Shown here piece by piece: positions 17,605 to 25,512 of a DNA stretch of 64,000 nucleotides. This stretch comes from Tritrichomonas musculus. Taxonomy: Eukaryota; Parabasalia; Tritrichomonadida; Tritrichomonadidae. The first letter of the stretch is position 1. The number at the start of each line of letters is the position of its first letter. The stretch spans positions 186,001 through 250,000 of the forward strand of contig JAPFFF010000026.1 of assembly GCA_039105265.1 (NCBI GenBank), read 5' to 3'. Position numbers and translations under genes: made by a program. The notes beneath the pieces are model-generated. The model made no database searches, was not told where the DNA came from, and worked only from the letters and a program-made list of their open reading frames with translations.

Positions 17605-18564
17605 TTATGTATATAACATCTTATCAAATGGTAGGAATTGCATCTCTATACAAAATGATTCGTTATCCGGAATTTTGATAGGGGTATTATATTCCCTACA
17701 TGAATAAAACTCAATCCAAAATCTTTGGTCTGAAGAATTTAATTTATAATACTTTATTGGAACAAAATCAACATTAGAGTTACCAATATAATTATGTAAT
17801 GATTGTTCAGCTATGGATGAATATACTTTGCATGAATGCCTATCCCAAACATTATCAAAAGTAAGAACATCATCAAACTGATTTAGATACACATGCTTTT
17901 TATTCTGGTGTGGACCATCTCCAATATTAAATACTTCATCAAAATCCTGATTGGTTTTCTTTAATTTTAGAGCTATACCAAACTCATCATCTTCATTTTC
18001 ATTCCTAGGTGAAAATATTTTCTCATGGAAGCCATTTTTATCAAAATAACCATCTGATTGTATGTCTCTATCTACGACGTAATCATTTTGAACAAAATTA
18101 ATTTTAGTGTTCTTCCATACATTAGATATATTCCATTTAATAGATTTATCAATAGCATCAAAAAATCCTCTAAAATCCCCTTCAGTAGATATCCAATCAA
18201 CAACAACAAAATCCCTTATTTCAAGATTGTCTTTATATCCTTGCATGGATAGCATGTTAATAATTTTTGTATTTGTGTTAGCTCCCTCAACTTCATTAAA
18301 TGATTGCTTTTTATATTTGGCAATTGTTATAGTAAATTCAAGCTTCCTCCTTTTAGATATCAGCCACATATTCCTAACACCAATAATAGATTCCCCTCTA
18401 TTAGCTGTACACCATTCAGGAGGGAAATTAAAATAGTATCTATTGAATTTGTCTTTATCTTGTTGACCATCTTCTAGAAAGAATGCCGATTCGATAGGAA
18501 TTGGTACTTGCTCATCTGTGATATTATCAATGGTTGGATGTAGTGATTTAAACCTACTATACAT
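17605..18564 (-). CDS. Minor capsid (penton-like) protein, copy 1
   Basis: This 319-residue beta-rich protein is strongly similar to the product of 20904-21836 over its whole length. Shared segments include PIPIE.A.FLEDGQQD, FNFP.EWC..NRGESI.GVRNMWLI, VDRDIQSDGY-type and TFDNVWDRHSCKVYSSIAEQ. Conservation of the gene right beside integrase in both Mavericks, together with size and composition, suits the single-jelly-roll penton protein of Polintons. No motif proves the fold. The start context is CATAAATG. It is the last gene before the minisatellite at the right side of element 1. Confidence 0.65.
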   Translation of the reverse strand: MYSRFKSLHPTIDNITDEQVPIPIESAFFLEDGQQDKDKFNRYYFNFPPEWCTANRGESIIGVRNMWLISKRRKLEFTITIAKYKKQSFNEVEGANTNTKIINMLSMQGYKDNLEIRDFVVVDWISTEGDFRGFFDAIDKSIKWNISNVWKNTKINFVQNDYVVDRDIQSDGYFDKNGFHEKIFSPRNENEDDEFGIALKLKKTNQDFDEVFNIGDGPHQNKKHVYLNQFDDVLTFDNVWDRHSCKVYSSIAEQSLHNYIGNSNVDFVPIKYYKLNSSDQRFWIEFYSCREYNTPIKIPDNESFCIEMQFLPFDKMLYT

Positions 18565-18589
18565 TTATGATTCAATTAAAGATTTATTT

Positions 18590-18849
18590 TTGAGTAGGTA
18601 TCGGGTGTACATGAAGTGGTTGCATGAGTAGATGTATGTGATGAGATTTGGGAGATGATTGCATGAGTGGATGTGTGTGATGGTTGCATGAGATGAGTTG
18701 CGATACAAGATATGGGAGATGATTACTTGAGATGATTGCTTGAATGGATTTGTGTGAGATGGATTGCTGTAGGAGTATGCTAGATAGGTTGCTTGAGATG
18801 ATTGCATGAGATGGATTGCTGTAGGAGTATGCTAGATAGGTTGGTATTA
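18590..18849. repeat. Imperfect minisatellite at the right side of Maverick 1
   Basis: About 260 bp consist of degenerate units built from GGTTGCATGAG, GAGATGATTGC and GATGGATTGCTG. A 36-bp unit is repeated exactly at 18756-18791 and 18808-18843. It is GT-rich on the plus strand, unlike the surrounding AT-rich DNA. It follows the minor capsid gene directly and abuts the foldback element, consistent with subterminal repeats of the Maverick. Open frames here are repeat artefacts. Confidence 0.8.
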
Positions 18850-19112
18850 AGTAGTTATACATAGTGAAGGGGGGATAGATAACTAGTATAAGCAAATGGG
18901 GCTCTCCGTGTAGGGTGGCTGGGTGGGGGTTGCTTGGGGCTGTTTGGAGATATGGTTTATTATAGCGAGGGAGCTTTTCAAAGCGAGGGAGCTATAATAT
19001 AAAACATCTCCAAAGTACCTCAAATTATCGTCTCTTCAGGAAGCTTTCAAAGCCAGAGAGCCCCATTTGCTTATACTAGTTATCTATCCCCCCTTCACTA
19101 TGTATAACTACT
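18850..19112. mobile_element. 263-bp foldback (MITE-like) element with perfect 57-bp inverted arms
   Basis: The arms 18850-18906 and 19056-19112 are perfect inverted copies over 57 bp; outer ends read AGTAGTTATACATAGTG. Further inward, TTTGGAGAT pairs with ATCTCCAAA and TTATAGC with GCTATAA, so almost the whole unit can fold back. Polintons often start with AG, so this may be an internally deleted Maverick derivative or two Maverick ends brought together. No 6-bp target duplication is visible (GTATTA on the left, ACTTCT on the right). Perfect arm identity suggests recent origin or gene conversion. Confidence 0.8.
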
Positions 19113-19167
19113 ACTTCTTTCATTACATTTTTAAAATGTGTCATTTGTAAAAAAATAAATATAAGAT

Positions 19168-19776
19168 TTATAAATCATATAATTGTTTAAATTTATTTAT
19201 ATAAATGCATACATTCTTACTGTTGATATCTCTACATTGAACAAATACACCACCTCCTTTCTTAATGTTGTGATGCAATATTTTATAAATATCATCTGTT
19301 ATTTTACCATAAAATATATCTTCATTTGTATCTTCATTGAAGTAGTAATAATACTTTCCTTCTTCAAATGTATGATTACCATATTCATTAATTTGTATAG
19401 CATCATCTGGTATGTCATCAACAAACTGATAATTTACCCCTTTAAATATTTGTCTATTCATTACATTTCCGCCATGATTACTCCATCTCAAATTTTCAAT
19501 TCTATTATCATCTCTAACATGATTTTTATGGTCCACTTCTGGTAAATTATTTGGATTTGGAATGAATTGCAAAGCTATTAGTCTGTGCTTCTTATATGAG
19601 CCCTGATGTTGATTCTTTGTTAAATTTAAAACAACATATCCATCTTTATCAAAATGTTCGCACATATTATTTAATGTGTTCTTATTTCTGATTGTAAATG
19701 GATATTTATTCAAAATTTCATAACTGTCTTCAAAGCCAAGAAGTGGAACAAATTCTATGGTTTGCTCAGTTGACAT
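19168..19776 (-). CDS. HNH/NUMOD4-type endonuclease-like protein (Maverick copy 2)
   Basis: The product is 202 residues when started at the internal Met (MSTEQTIEFVPLLGF). This start has a T-rich tract upstream and leaves 31 bp to the integrase gene, whereas the longer frame would overlap it and begin with an implausible leader. NUMOD4-like FVPLLGFEDSYEILN is followed by an HNH core: KKHRLIALQFI, VDHKNH and NRIENLRW. The C-terminal third matches the protein at 6426-7151 (DDAIQINEYGNHTFE). In this element the gene sits next to the integrase, while in element 1 its relative sits next to the polymerase. Confidence 0.8.
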   Translation of the reverse strand: MSTEQTIEFVPLLGFEDSYEILNKYPFTIRNKNTLNNMCEHFDKDGYVVLNLTKNQHQGSYKKHRLIALQFIPNPNNLPEVDHKNHVRDDNRIENLRWSNHGGNVMNRQIFKGVNYQFVDDIPDDAIQINEYGNHTFEEGKYYYYFNEDTNEDIFYGKITDDIYKILHHNIKKGGGVFVQCRDINSKNVCIYINKFKQLYDL

Positions 19777-19807
19777 TTCTGTAGAGATAAAAAATATAAA
19801 AATAAAA

Positions 19808-20893
19808 TTAAATCCACAGGCGAATTTTTTCAGGAATATTTTTTTGTTTTGACCAGTAATCCATCTCAAGATTAGATAATTTAGTTGGTGCTCCCTCTCG
19901 TAAATTTTTAGCTGGAATTACATCTTCTGTTCCCTCGCTATATTTTATTTGATATTTATTCTTAGCTGCATCATAAGAAAGAATTTTTTCCACAATACCT
20001 CTCTTGCCTCCCTTCAGTGTTTGCGCTATATTTTTATTTTGTGTTTTTATTAGTCTGTATCCAGGTAATTTATCTATTGATTCATCTTTAGACTTAACTA
20101 TAAATTGGTTGCCAGCCTTGGAATCAACTATGTATGCCTCTTTGCTGACTCTATTTCTGCGCTTCGAAAATGGCTCCTTAGCTTGAATAATTCTAACTCT
20201 ATCATTTGGTTTGAAGTCATAGGGATTGTTTTGTGATTTGGTTTTTACATATTCTTTTTCATCTTTTTCTGTCATTTCATTTGGTATTTTATAGTCTAGT
20301 GACCTGTGGGGAGAATTATTGTATGAATCTATTAAACCATTCATCTCTTGTTCTCCAATATATCTATTCTCACCTACCATATCTCTTATGGTTCTCATGA
20401 ATCTATTTATAATGCCCAGCACATTATGGTTATTGTCTTCTGTTGTATTGTATATTATATCATTTGATTTCATCAGTTGCAATACATCGTTGGACAAATA
20501 AGCAGCATCTTGGTCTGATGTTATAGAATAGACATCTGGTTCTTCTTCAAAAAATTTGTTAAGAGCCTTTGCTACTTCTTTTGCACCCTTCCCCTTCATT
20601 GGATAACAAAAAGCCTTCCTGGTATTAATATTAATTAACATCAAATAATTTAATCCATCTTTTGTCTTGTCATTTATGAATGTGTCCATTTGGTATCCAC
20701 CCGAATGCTTCGAATAGATGTTCATGAATTTTGCCTTTGGTACTTTAACATCATGAACCACTTTCTTTAAATAATTCAATGCTGCCTCTTCTGTGAATCC
20801 ATAGCGTTTTGCAAGAGGGACAAATTTAGATGGTGTCTTCCACGGAAAAAAATGGTGGAGCTCCTCAATAGTTTTATATTGTTTTCTACTCAT
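19808..20893 (-). CDS. Retroviral-type (Maverick c-) integrase, copy 2
   Basis: This 361-residue integrase aligns end to end with the one at 16501-17583. Shared blocks are KFVPLAKRYGFT, GYQMDTFIN, SITSDQDAAYLSN, TTEDNNHNVLGIINRFMRTI, NDRVRI and PGYRLIKT. The frame is intact although the surrounding element is broken. DNA divergence from copy 1 is high and codon use is more A/T-ending. It lies 10 bp from the minor capsid gene, as in element 1. Confidence 0.9.
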   Translation of the reverse strand: MSRKQYKTIEELHHFFPWKTPSKFVPLAKRYGFTEEAALNYLKKVVHDVKVPKAKFMNIYSKHSGGYQMDTFINDKTKDGLNYLMLININTRKAFCYPMKGKGAKEVAKALNKFFEEEPDVYSITSDQDAAYLSNDVLQLMKSNDIIYNTTEDNNHNVLGIINRFMRTIRDMVGENRYIGEQEMNGLIDSYNNSPHRSLDYKIPNEMTEKDEKEYVKTKSQNNPYDFKPNDRVRIIQAKEPFSKRRNRVSKEAYIVDSKAGNQFIVKSKDESIDKLPGYRLIKTQNKNIAQTLKGGKRGIVEKILSYDAAKNKYQIKYSEGTEDVIPAKNLREGAPTKLSNLEMDYWSKQKNIPEKIRLWI

Positions 20894-20903
20894 TTCAATT
20901 CAT

Positions 20904-21836
20904 TTAAACATATAACATCTTCTTGTATGGTAAGAATATCATCTCTATAGCAAAGCTTTCACCGACTGGTAATTTAAATGGTGCTTTATATTCACGAGCA
21001 GAATATAAATCAATCCAAAATCTTTGGTCTGTTGAATTCAGCTTAAAGTATTTGATGGGGTTGAAATTAACATTTGAATTACCAATATAATAACGATTTG
21101 ATTGTTCTGCTATTGATGAATAAACTTTACATGAATGTCTATCCCATACATTATCAAACGTTAAAACTTTATCATAGTACTTTAAATACACATCTTTATT
21201 GTTTTGACTAACTCCATCACCAATATTAAATACTTCATCAAAATCTTTATTTGTTTCTTTTAATTTGAATGCTACACCATATTCATCCGCATCATTATTA
21301 TTTCGTTCTGAATATATTTTTTCATGAAAACCCCTCTCATCATAATAGCCATCAGATTGTATATCTCTATTTAAAATATCAGTATCTGACTGTACAAATA
21401 TTTCATTGACGTCCTTCCACCATGTTGCTATATAGTTTTTTATTGATGTATGAATAGCATTAAAGAATCCTCTAAAATCTCCTTCTATCGACATCCAATC
21501 GATAACTTTTACATCTTTTACTTTTATATTATCTTTATACGATAACATCATATTATTTATTTTTGAAGTCGTATCATTCCCTTCCACTATATTAAAATAT
21601 TTCTTTTGAAATTTTGCAATTGTGATGGTGAATTCAATTTTTCTTCTTCTCGCAATCAACCACATATTTCTTACTCCAACAATAGATTCTCCTCTATTTG
21701 AAGTGCACCATTCTTGTGGGAAATTAAAGTAATATCGATTTGGTTTGCTGGGGTCTTGCTGTCCATCTTCTAAAAAGTAAGCATATTCTATAGGAATCGG
21801 TGTTTGTTCTTCAGCTGGATTTAGCGTCGGGTACAT
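20904..21836 (-). CDS. Minor capsid (penton-like) protein, copy 2
   Basis: This 310-residue protein is homologous over its full length to the product of 17605-18564. Shared blocks are PIPIEYAYFLEDGQQD, NRGESIVGVRNMWLIARRRK, IQSDGYYDERGFHEKI and TFDNVWDRHSCKVYSSIAEQ. The C-terminus (FAIEMIFLPYKKMLY) is also conserved. The fold is inferred as a single jelly roll from its context. The frame is open. Confidence 0.65.
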   Translation of the reverse strand: MYPTLNPAEEQTPIPIEYAYFLEDGQQDPSKPNRYYFNFPQEWCTSNRGESIVGVRNMWLIARRRKIEFTITIAKFQKKYFNIVEGNDTTSKINNMMLSYKDNIKVKDVKVIDWMSIEGDFRGFFNAIHTSIKNYIATWWKDVNEIFVQSDTDILNRDIQSDGYYDERGFHEKIYSERNNNDADEYGVAFKLKETNKDFDEVFNIGDGVSQNNKDVYLKYYDKVLTFDNVWDRHSCKVYSSIAEQSNRYYIGNSNVNFNPIKYFKLNSTDQRFWIDLYSAREYKAPFKLPVGESFAIEMIFLPYKKMLYV

Positions 21837-21958
21837 TTCAATCGTGGTAAATCACTTCGTGCTTTAGAGCTTTCGCAAAAATATTTTTTTGTGGTCATTA
21901 ATGACAAATGGAGGGATTTTTTACACGGGACGTTAAAAAATCACGCCATTTTATATAC

Positions 21959-22045
21959 TACTTTTTGAATAGAGAACTTTTTGAATTGTTAACTTTTTGA
22001 ATACGTGAACGATAGAACTTTTTGAATGTCTGGCTTTTTGAATGG
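21959..22045. repeat. Scattered CTTTTTGAAT repeats
   Basis: The 10-mer CTTTTTGAAT occurs five times between 21961 and 22041 at irregular 15-25 bp spacing, with a related CTTTTTGAA near 22403. Just to the right, an 8-bp perfect inverted repeat GGTAGGCT/AGCCTACC lies at 22075-22102. The array partly covers the 3' end of the polymerase remnant. Confidence 0.6.
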
Positions 22046-22345
22046 GGTCCAGGGGCGGGAGCCCTTGGAGTAGTGGTAGGCTGGGGCATGCCAAAGCCTA
22101 CCGTTAACTACTATATATACGGATTGTTTAGATAGAAACTCTAGGTTTAATTGTTCTGGTTGAATCACTTTAGGTTTTCCTTCAACAGTATACAATCTTT
22201 TCATTGCAGATGGATATAAACTAACTGCATCAAAATCACAGAGATTCTTTTTTGTGTGCCATTTTTTATTGTAAGCAGTCATGCATCTACCACCATATAT
22301 AGCTTTTGAACAAAAATGCCTAACAGCTCTCCATCTTTTGAAGCT
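21989..22345 (-). pseudogene. Remnant of Maverick DNA polymerase B (motif A region)
   Basis: A short frame carries YGGRCMTAYN and FDAVSLYPSAMKR, matching the motif A region of protein-primed PolB (compare SGGRTMTANN and FDAVSLYPSAMRI in element 1). Only this piece of the polymerase is present. It is a fossil of element 2. The tail of the frame has no polymerase similarity. Confidence 0.85.
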
Positions 22346-22350
22346 GATTA

Positions 22351-22797
22351 AAACTAAAAAAAAAAAAAAAAATGAAATAATAAATTCAAAAAAAATTTAA
22401 ACTTTTTGAAAGGCGGTAGTATTTTAGAGGGCACATTTTTTTATTTATTTAGACATGAAAATTTATATATAAAGATAAAGGAAAAATATGTCGACGAAGG
22501 ATAAAACTGTCGACCCAAGAAATAGGATTAGAATCGAAAGTTATAACTTTTAACATATGCATAATTGTATCCAAACATCGTAATTCAATAATGCAATATT
22601 AGTTTTCACTTTCATATCTGAAGTTATGAAAATGGAGTAATTGAATGACAAAATTAATCATGTCGACTCAAGCTCTGTGGTTAAGATATTTTATATTTAA
22701 CGAGCATTTTAAATATAACTTTTGATTAGCTATTGTTTTATTTATTTAAATATTTAAAAAATGCTTCTTTAAAATATGGATATTTCTATATATAGAT
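22351..22797. other. AT-rich spacer after Maverick 2
   Basis: A poly(A) tract of about 18 bases near 22356-22373 marks the approximate edge of the Maverick fossil. The rest is AT-rich and no gene is seen. Three GTCGAC sites occur in similar short contexts, near 22489, 22510 and 22662. Confidence 0.4.
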
Positions 22798-23189
22798 GCC
22801 TGAAAAAGTTGCCAACGACAGGAAAAAGTTGCCAACGGTGGCCTTAAAAGCATTTTTTCAGCATTTAAACAATACTATATAAAAAAGAAATCATTGTTTC
22901 ATTATTTGTTGCATTTTAAATTATAAAAAAATGTTTATGTTTCTTTTTTTTAAACAAATTTTGTTAAATTTTTTAAAAATTTTTATGTTAACTTTTTCTT
23001 AGCATTTCAATTGAGCATTGAATATAAGATATATATATATCTTCATATTTTTTTAATTATTACTTTTTATTACATATTAATAATATTTAATATAATTTAA
23101 ATATAATTAATTATAACTTTCATTTAAATATATCCTTAAAAAGGTCATCGTTGGCAACTATTTCCCGCCGTTGGCAACTTTTTCCCGCC
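22798..23189. mobile_element. MITE-like element with duplicated GTTGCCAACG inverted ends
   Basis: The left end (22798-22845) contains two tandem copies of a GAAAAAGTTGCCAACG unit. The right end (23140-23189) has two inverted copies ending in TTTTTCCCGCC. The inside is AT-rich with no open frame. Both ends share the same tandem-in-TIR organisation, so this is one non-autonomous element of about 392 bp. No target duplication is obvious. Confidence 0.65.
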
Positions 23190-23214
23190 ACTTCACATAT
23201 CTGAAGATAAAACA

Positions 23215-23444
23215 ATTAAAATCTGCAACTTTATGATATCAATTGTAAACAAGATTTAATTGTATCAGAAGATGATTACAATGATAAAATTAATTTTTAT
23301 TCTTTTGGTGTTCTTACTATATTCATTTTAAATAATGTCTAATTAGGTGAAATTCCTTCATTATTTGCAAAATTCTCTGCTGATTTAGATTCAAAAGATA
23401 TACCGCGCTTCAATGAAATCTGCAATTTGATGAAATAATTACAA
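23215..23444 (+). pseudogene. Protein kinase C-lobe relic
   Basis: The plus-strand translation gives DLIVSEDDYNDKINFYSFGVLT and then GEIPSLFAKFSADLDSKDIPRF, typical of the helix F region and C-terminal lobe of trichomonad kinases (FYSFGVL corresponds to DVYSFGV). Two in-frame stop codons interrupt it, the first after FILNNV. No N-lobe or catalytic loop is nearby. It is a host-gene relic. Confidence 0.6.
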
Positions 23445-23608
23445 ACTAGTTATCTTTTCAAAATCATCAAAAATTCATTCTCATTCATTTCCTAAATAAA
23501 ATGTTTATATTATTATTGTTATTTTTATAACAAAAAAGCATTTTTGAAAAAGTTTCTTTTTAATACATTTTATATAAAATTTTGAAATTACACTCATAAT
23601 GGTATTCA

Positions 23609-24738
23609 TTACCCAATTAAATATTTACTATAAGGAACATAAGATATCATCTTAATAACAATATAAGTTACAATATAGGTGCAAATTGCGATAATTGGAA
23701 TAAAAAAGTATGGCTTTTTGCATTCTGGATCAATCAATTTTTGAAACTGTTCAAGAAATATCATGTGTGCCAAGTACATTCCGTATGATTTCAATGCAAT
23801 ATCTTTCACTACATTTACGACTATTTTATTATTACATTGAATTCTCCTCAAAATTAAAAAAAAAAACCACAAGTCATCATCGCAATGTTGAATGTTGAAT
23901 AATTTGTACTAAGTTCAATATGATCAGGTCCATTAATTTTTATGAAACAGTATTCGTATTCAAATATGATTGCAGTGATTGCGTAACCAAAAGCTAGAAG
24001 CAAAAATCCAAGCCAATAAAAATCATATTTTTCATTTGAATCTAGATGAATTTTAATAAATGAACCAAGAACAGCATACCCAAAATGACCAGTGAAACTT
24101 TGAAGCATTGGTGTATTGTTCCATGAACATTCACCCCAAATTTTAGGGAAAACGAGATGAATATAATTAAGAAACAATGAAAGAAACCAAAAAGAAAGAA
24201 AATAAAAAAATTGATTCATTGTTGCTTTTTTTATCCAAGGCGAAATAATTGGTGCAAATAGATAGATTCCAATAAGCATGTAAATGTACCATAAATGGCC
24301 AATTTCAACACCATAATTAATCAGTATTTTTGGTATATTTAAAAAACATTGTTTAACATCAATTCTTTTAATTATTAAATAATAAAACGAATATATGGTA
24401 GACCAAAAGAAAAATGGAAATAATATTCGTGTAAATCTCGTCTTTAAAAATGTTCTAATATCGGTTTTTACAGGTAATAATAAATATCCTGATATCATTA
24501 TAAAAAGTGGAACACAGGAATAAAACATGCTATTGTAGATGCCTATCCAAAAAGGTGCAGTCCCCTCCCTAACACCATGCTCATCAAAAAAGTAACATTC
24601 ACCAGAATGAATTTGCATTACCATATAACATGAAAAAACTCTTAATATATCAATTCCAAAATATCGTTGTTTTGGTTTTGTTTGTGTATTTCCTGAATTT
24701 AACGAATTTGATAAATCATTAAGAGCATTTGTTTTCAT
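23609..24738 (-). pseudogene. Acyltransferase 3 family membrane protein, split by a frameshift
   Basis: The first 294 residues contain an acyltransferase-3 (OafA/YrhL-like) start: RYFGIDILRVFSCYMVMQIHS with the family's conserved His (44), then PLFIMISGYLLL and a series of hydrophobic segments. A further 87 residues (DIALKSYGMYLAHMIFLEQF) continue the same domain in another frame. The switch coincides with an 11-A run at 23856-23866, so it is either decay or a homopolymer sequencing error. Total length of about 375 residues and roughly ten membrane segments fit the family. These enzymes acylate sugars or other envelope compounds in bacteria. In a trichomonad, bacterial origin by transfer is plausible. 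The start ATG is at 24738. Confidence 0.8.
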
Positions 24739-24740
24739 TT

Positions 24741-25512
24741 ATTAAATTCAATAAGATTGAGAGTTAATTGAATATTGAATTGAACAATAAAAAATTCAAT
24801 TAAAAATTTTGGTACCTAACCACAAAACTCCCTATTTCTAGCAAATGGCAACATTGCATTCAAATTTATGCTTAAACAATCACTCGTTATTTTTCAATGA
24901 TTATAAAAAACTGCAAAATTGAATGAAAATTGGTAGATCTGCAAAATTCAAATCATTGAAAATGCCAATATCACTGATATTACATGCAATAGTCTTTATA
25001 GAAGAGGTGCAGCACTTACTATTATGAATGTCAATTAATGGATAGAAAATGAAGCTTCATCAATCTCAACAATCACTCCTGTTACAATTTCTAATTGTGA
25101 ATGCTGCTTGTGACGATCCAAATCATTGAGTTGCTATTTATTTTGATATTGATTTCAGTCATTATAATAATAATTTGCCAACAATCCTATAAATAATAAA
25201 ATTTTTATGAAAATTTGAATGATTTTCAATCGGCACACTTAATCAATTTTTCTCTGAGATTAACAGATGTATAAAAATTTAATTAAAAATACAATTTGTA
25301 ATTGTTGCACTTTCTATTCTTATTGTTAGCAAATTTCAATGATTAATTTGGAGTAGTTTTTTGAAGGAAATATTTCAAATGTTCAAAAATAAATGATATT
25401 TGATCCACAAAAATATTTTAATAAACACCAAAAATTAAGAAAAATAAAATATTAATTTTAGTAAAAAATATTATGTTCATATGAGGTTATTTCAACAAAA
25501 TTTTAAAACAAC
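24741..25512. other. Gene-poor spacer
   Basis: AT-rich DNA between the acyltransferase and ankyrin genes. The only coding trace is a possible relic described separately (24946-25113). No RNA gene or repeat was recognised. Confidence 0.4.
24946..25113 (+). pseudogene. Possible relic of a repeat-rich surface protein
   Basis: The plus-strand frame reads IENANITDITCNSLYRRGAA and, after one stop, SSISTITPVTISNCECC. The spacing of N, C and S residues recalls beta-helix (Pmp-like) surface proteins of trichomonads. The evidence is short and weak. Confidence 0.25.

Larger units (their letters stand above)
1..18849. mobile_element. Maverick/Polinton element 1 (left end outside window)
   Basis: This is a contiguous block of virus-like genes with the Polinton hallmark set: protein-primed PolB, double-jelly-roll capsid protein, FtsK/HerA-type packaging ATPase, retroviral-type integrase and a minor capsid protein. 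KilA-N and HNH proteins are added. Thirteen of the intact genes lie on the minus strand in a tight array with 10-50 bp gaps, and two on the plus strand. The main reading frames are long and open, so the part in view looks largely whole. One obvious decayed piece is a partial KilA-N copy. The left terminus is beyond the window. The right boundary is not certain, because a minisatellite and a foldback element follow the last gene. No adenain-like protease was recognised, so it may lie off the left edge. Base composition is clearly less AT-rich than the flanking host DNA. Open frames suggest a fairly young copy, but it cannot be dated here. Confidence 0.9.
19113..22350. mobile_element. Maverick/Polinton element 2 (broken)
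   Basis: Three minus-strand genes (HNH, integrase, minor capsid) and a short polymerase piece belong to a second Maverick. Proteins are clearly related to those of element 1, but the DNA is more AT-rich and widely diverged, so it is a different lineage and not a copy of element 1. Capsid, ATPase and most of the polymerase are absent, so the element is broken by large losses. The three remaining genes are still open. The left limit is set by the foldback element and the right limit by a poly(A) tract near 22355. Confidence 0.8.

Noticed and set aside
18565-18895. Two minus-strand frames rich in Ser, His and Tyr
   Set aside because: They lie in the minisatellite and foldback arm and only mirror the repeat units.
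18844-19118. A 6-bp Polinton target duplication around the foldback
   Set aside because: Left GTATTA and right ACTTCT do not match, so no target duplication is claimed.
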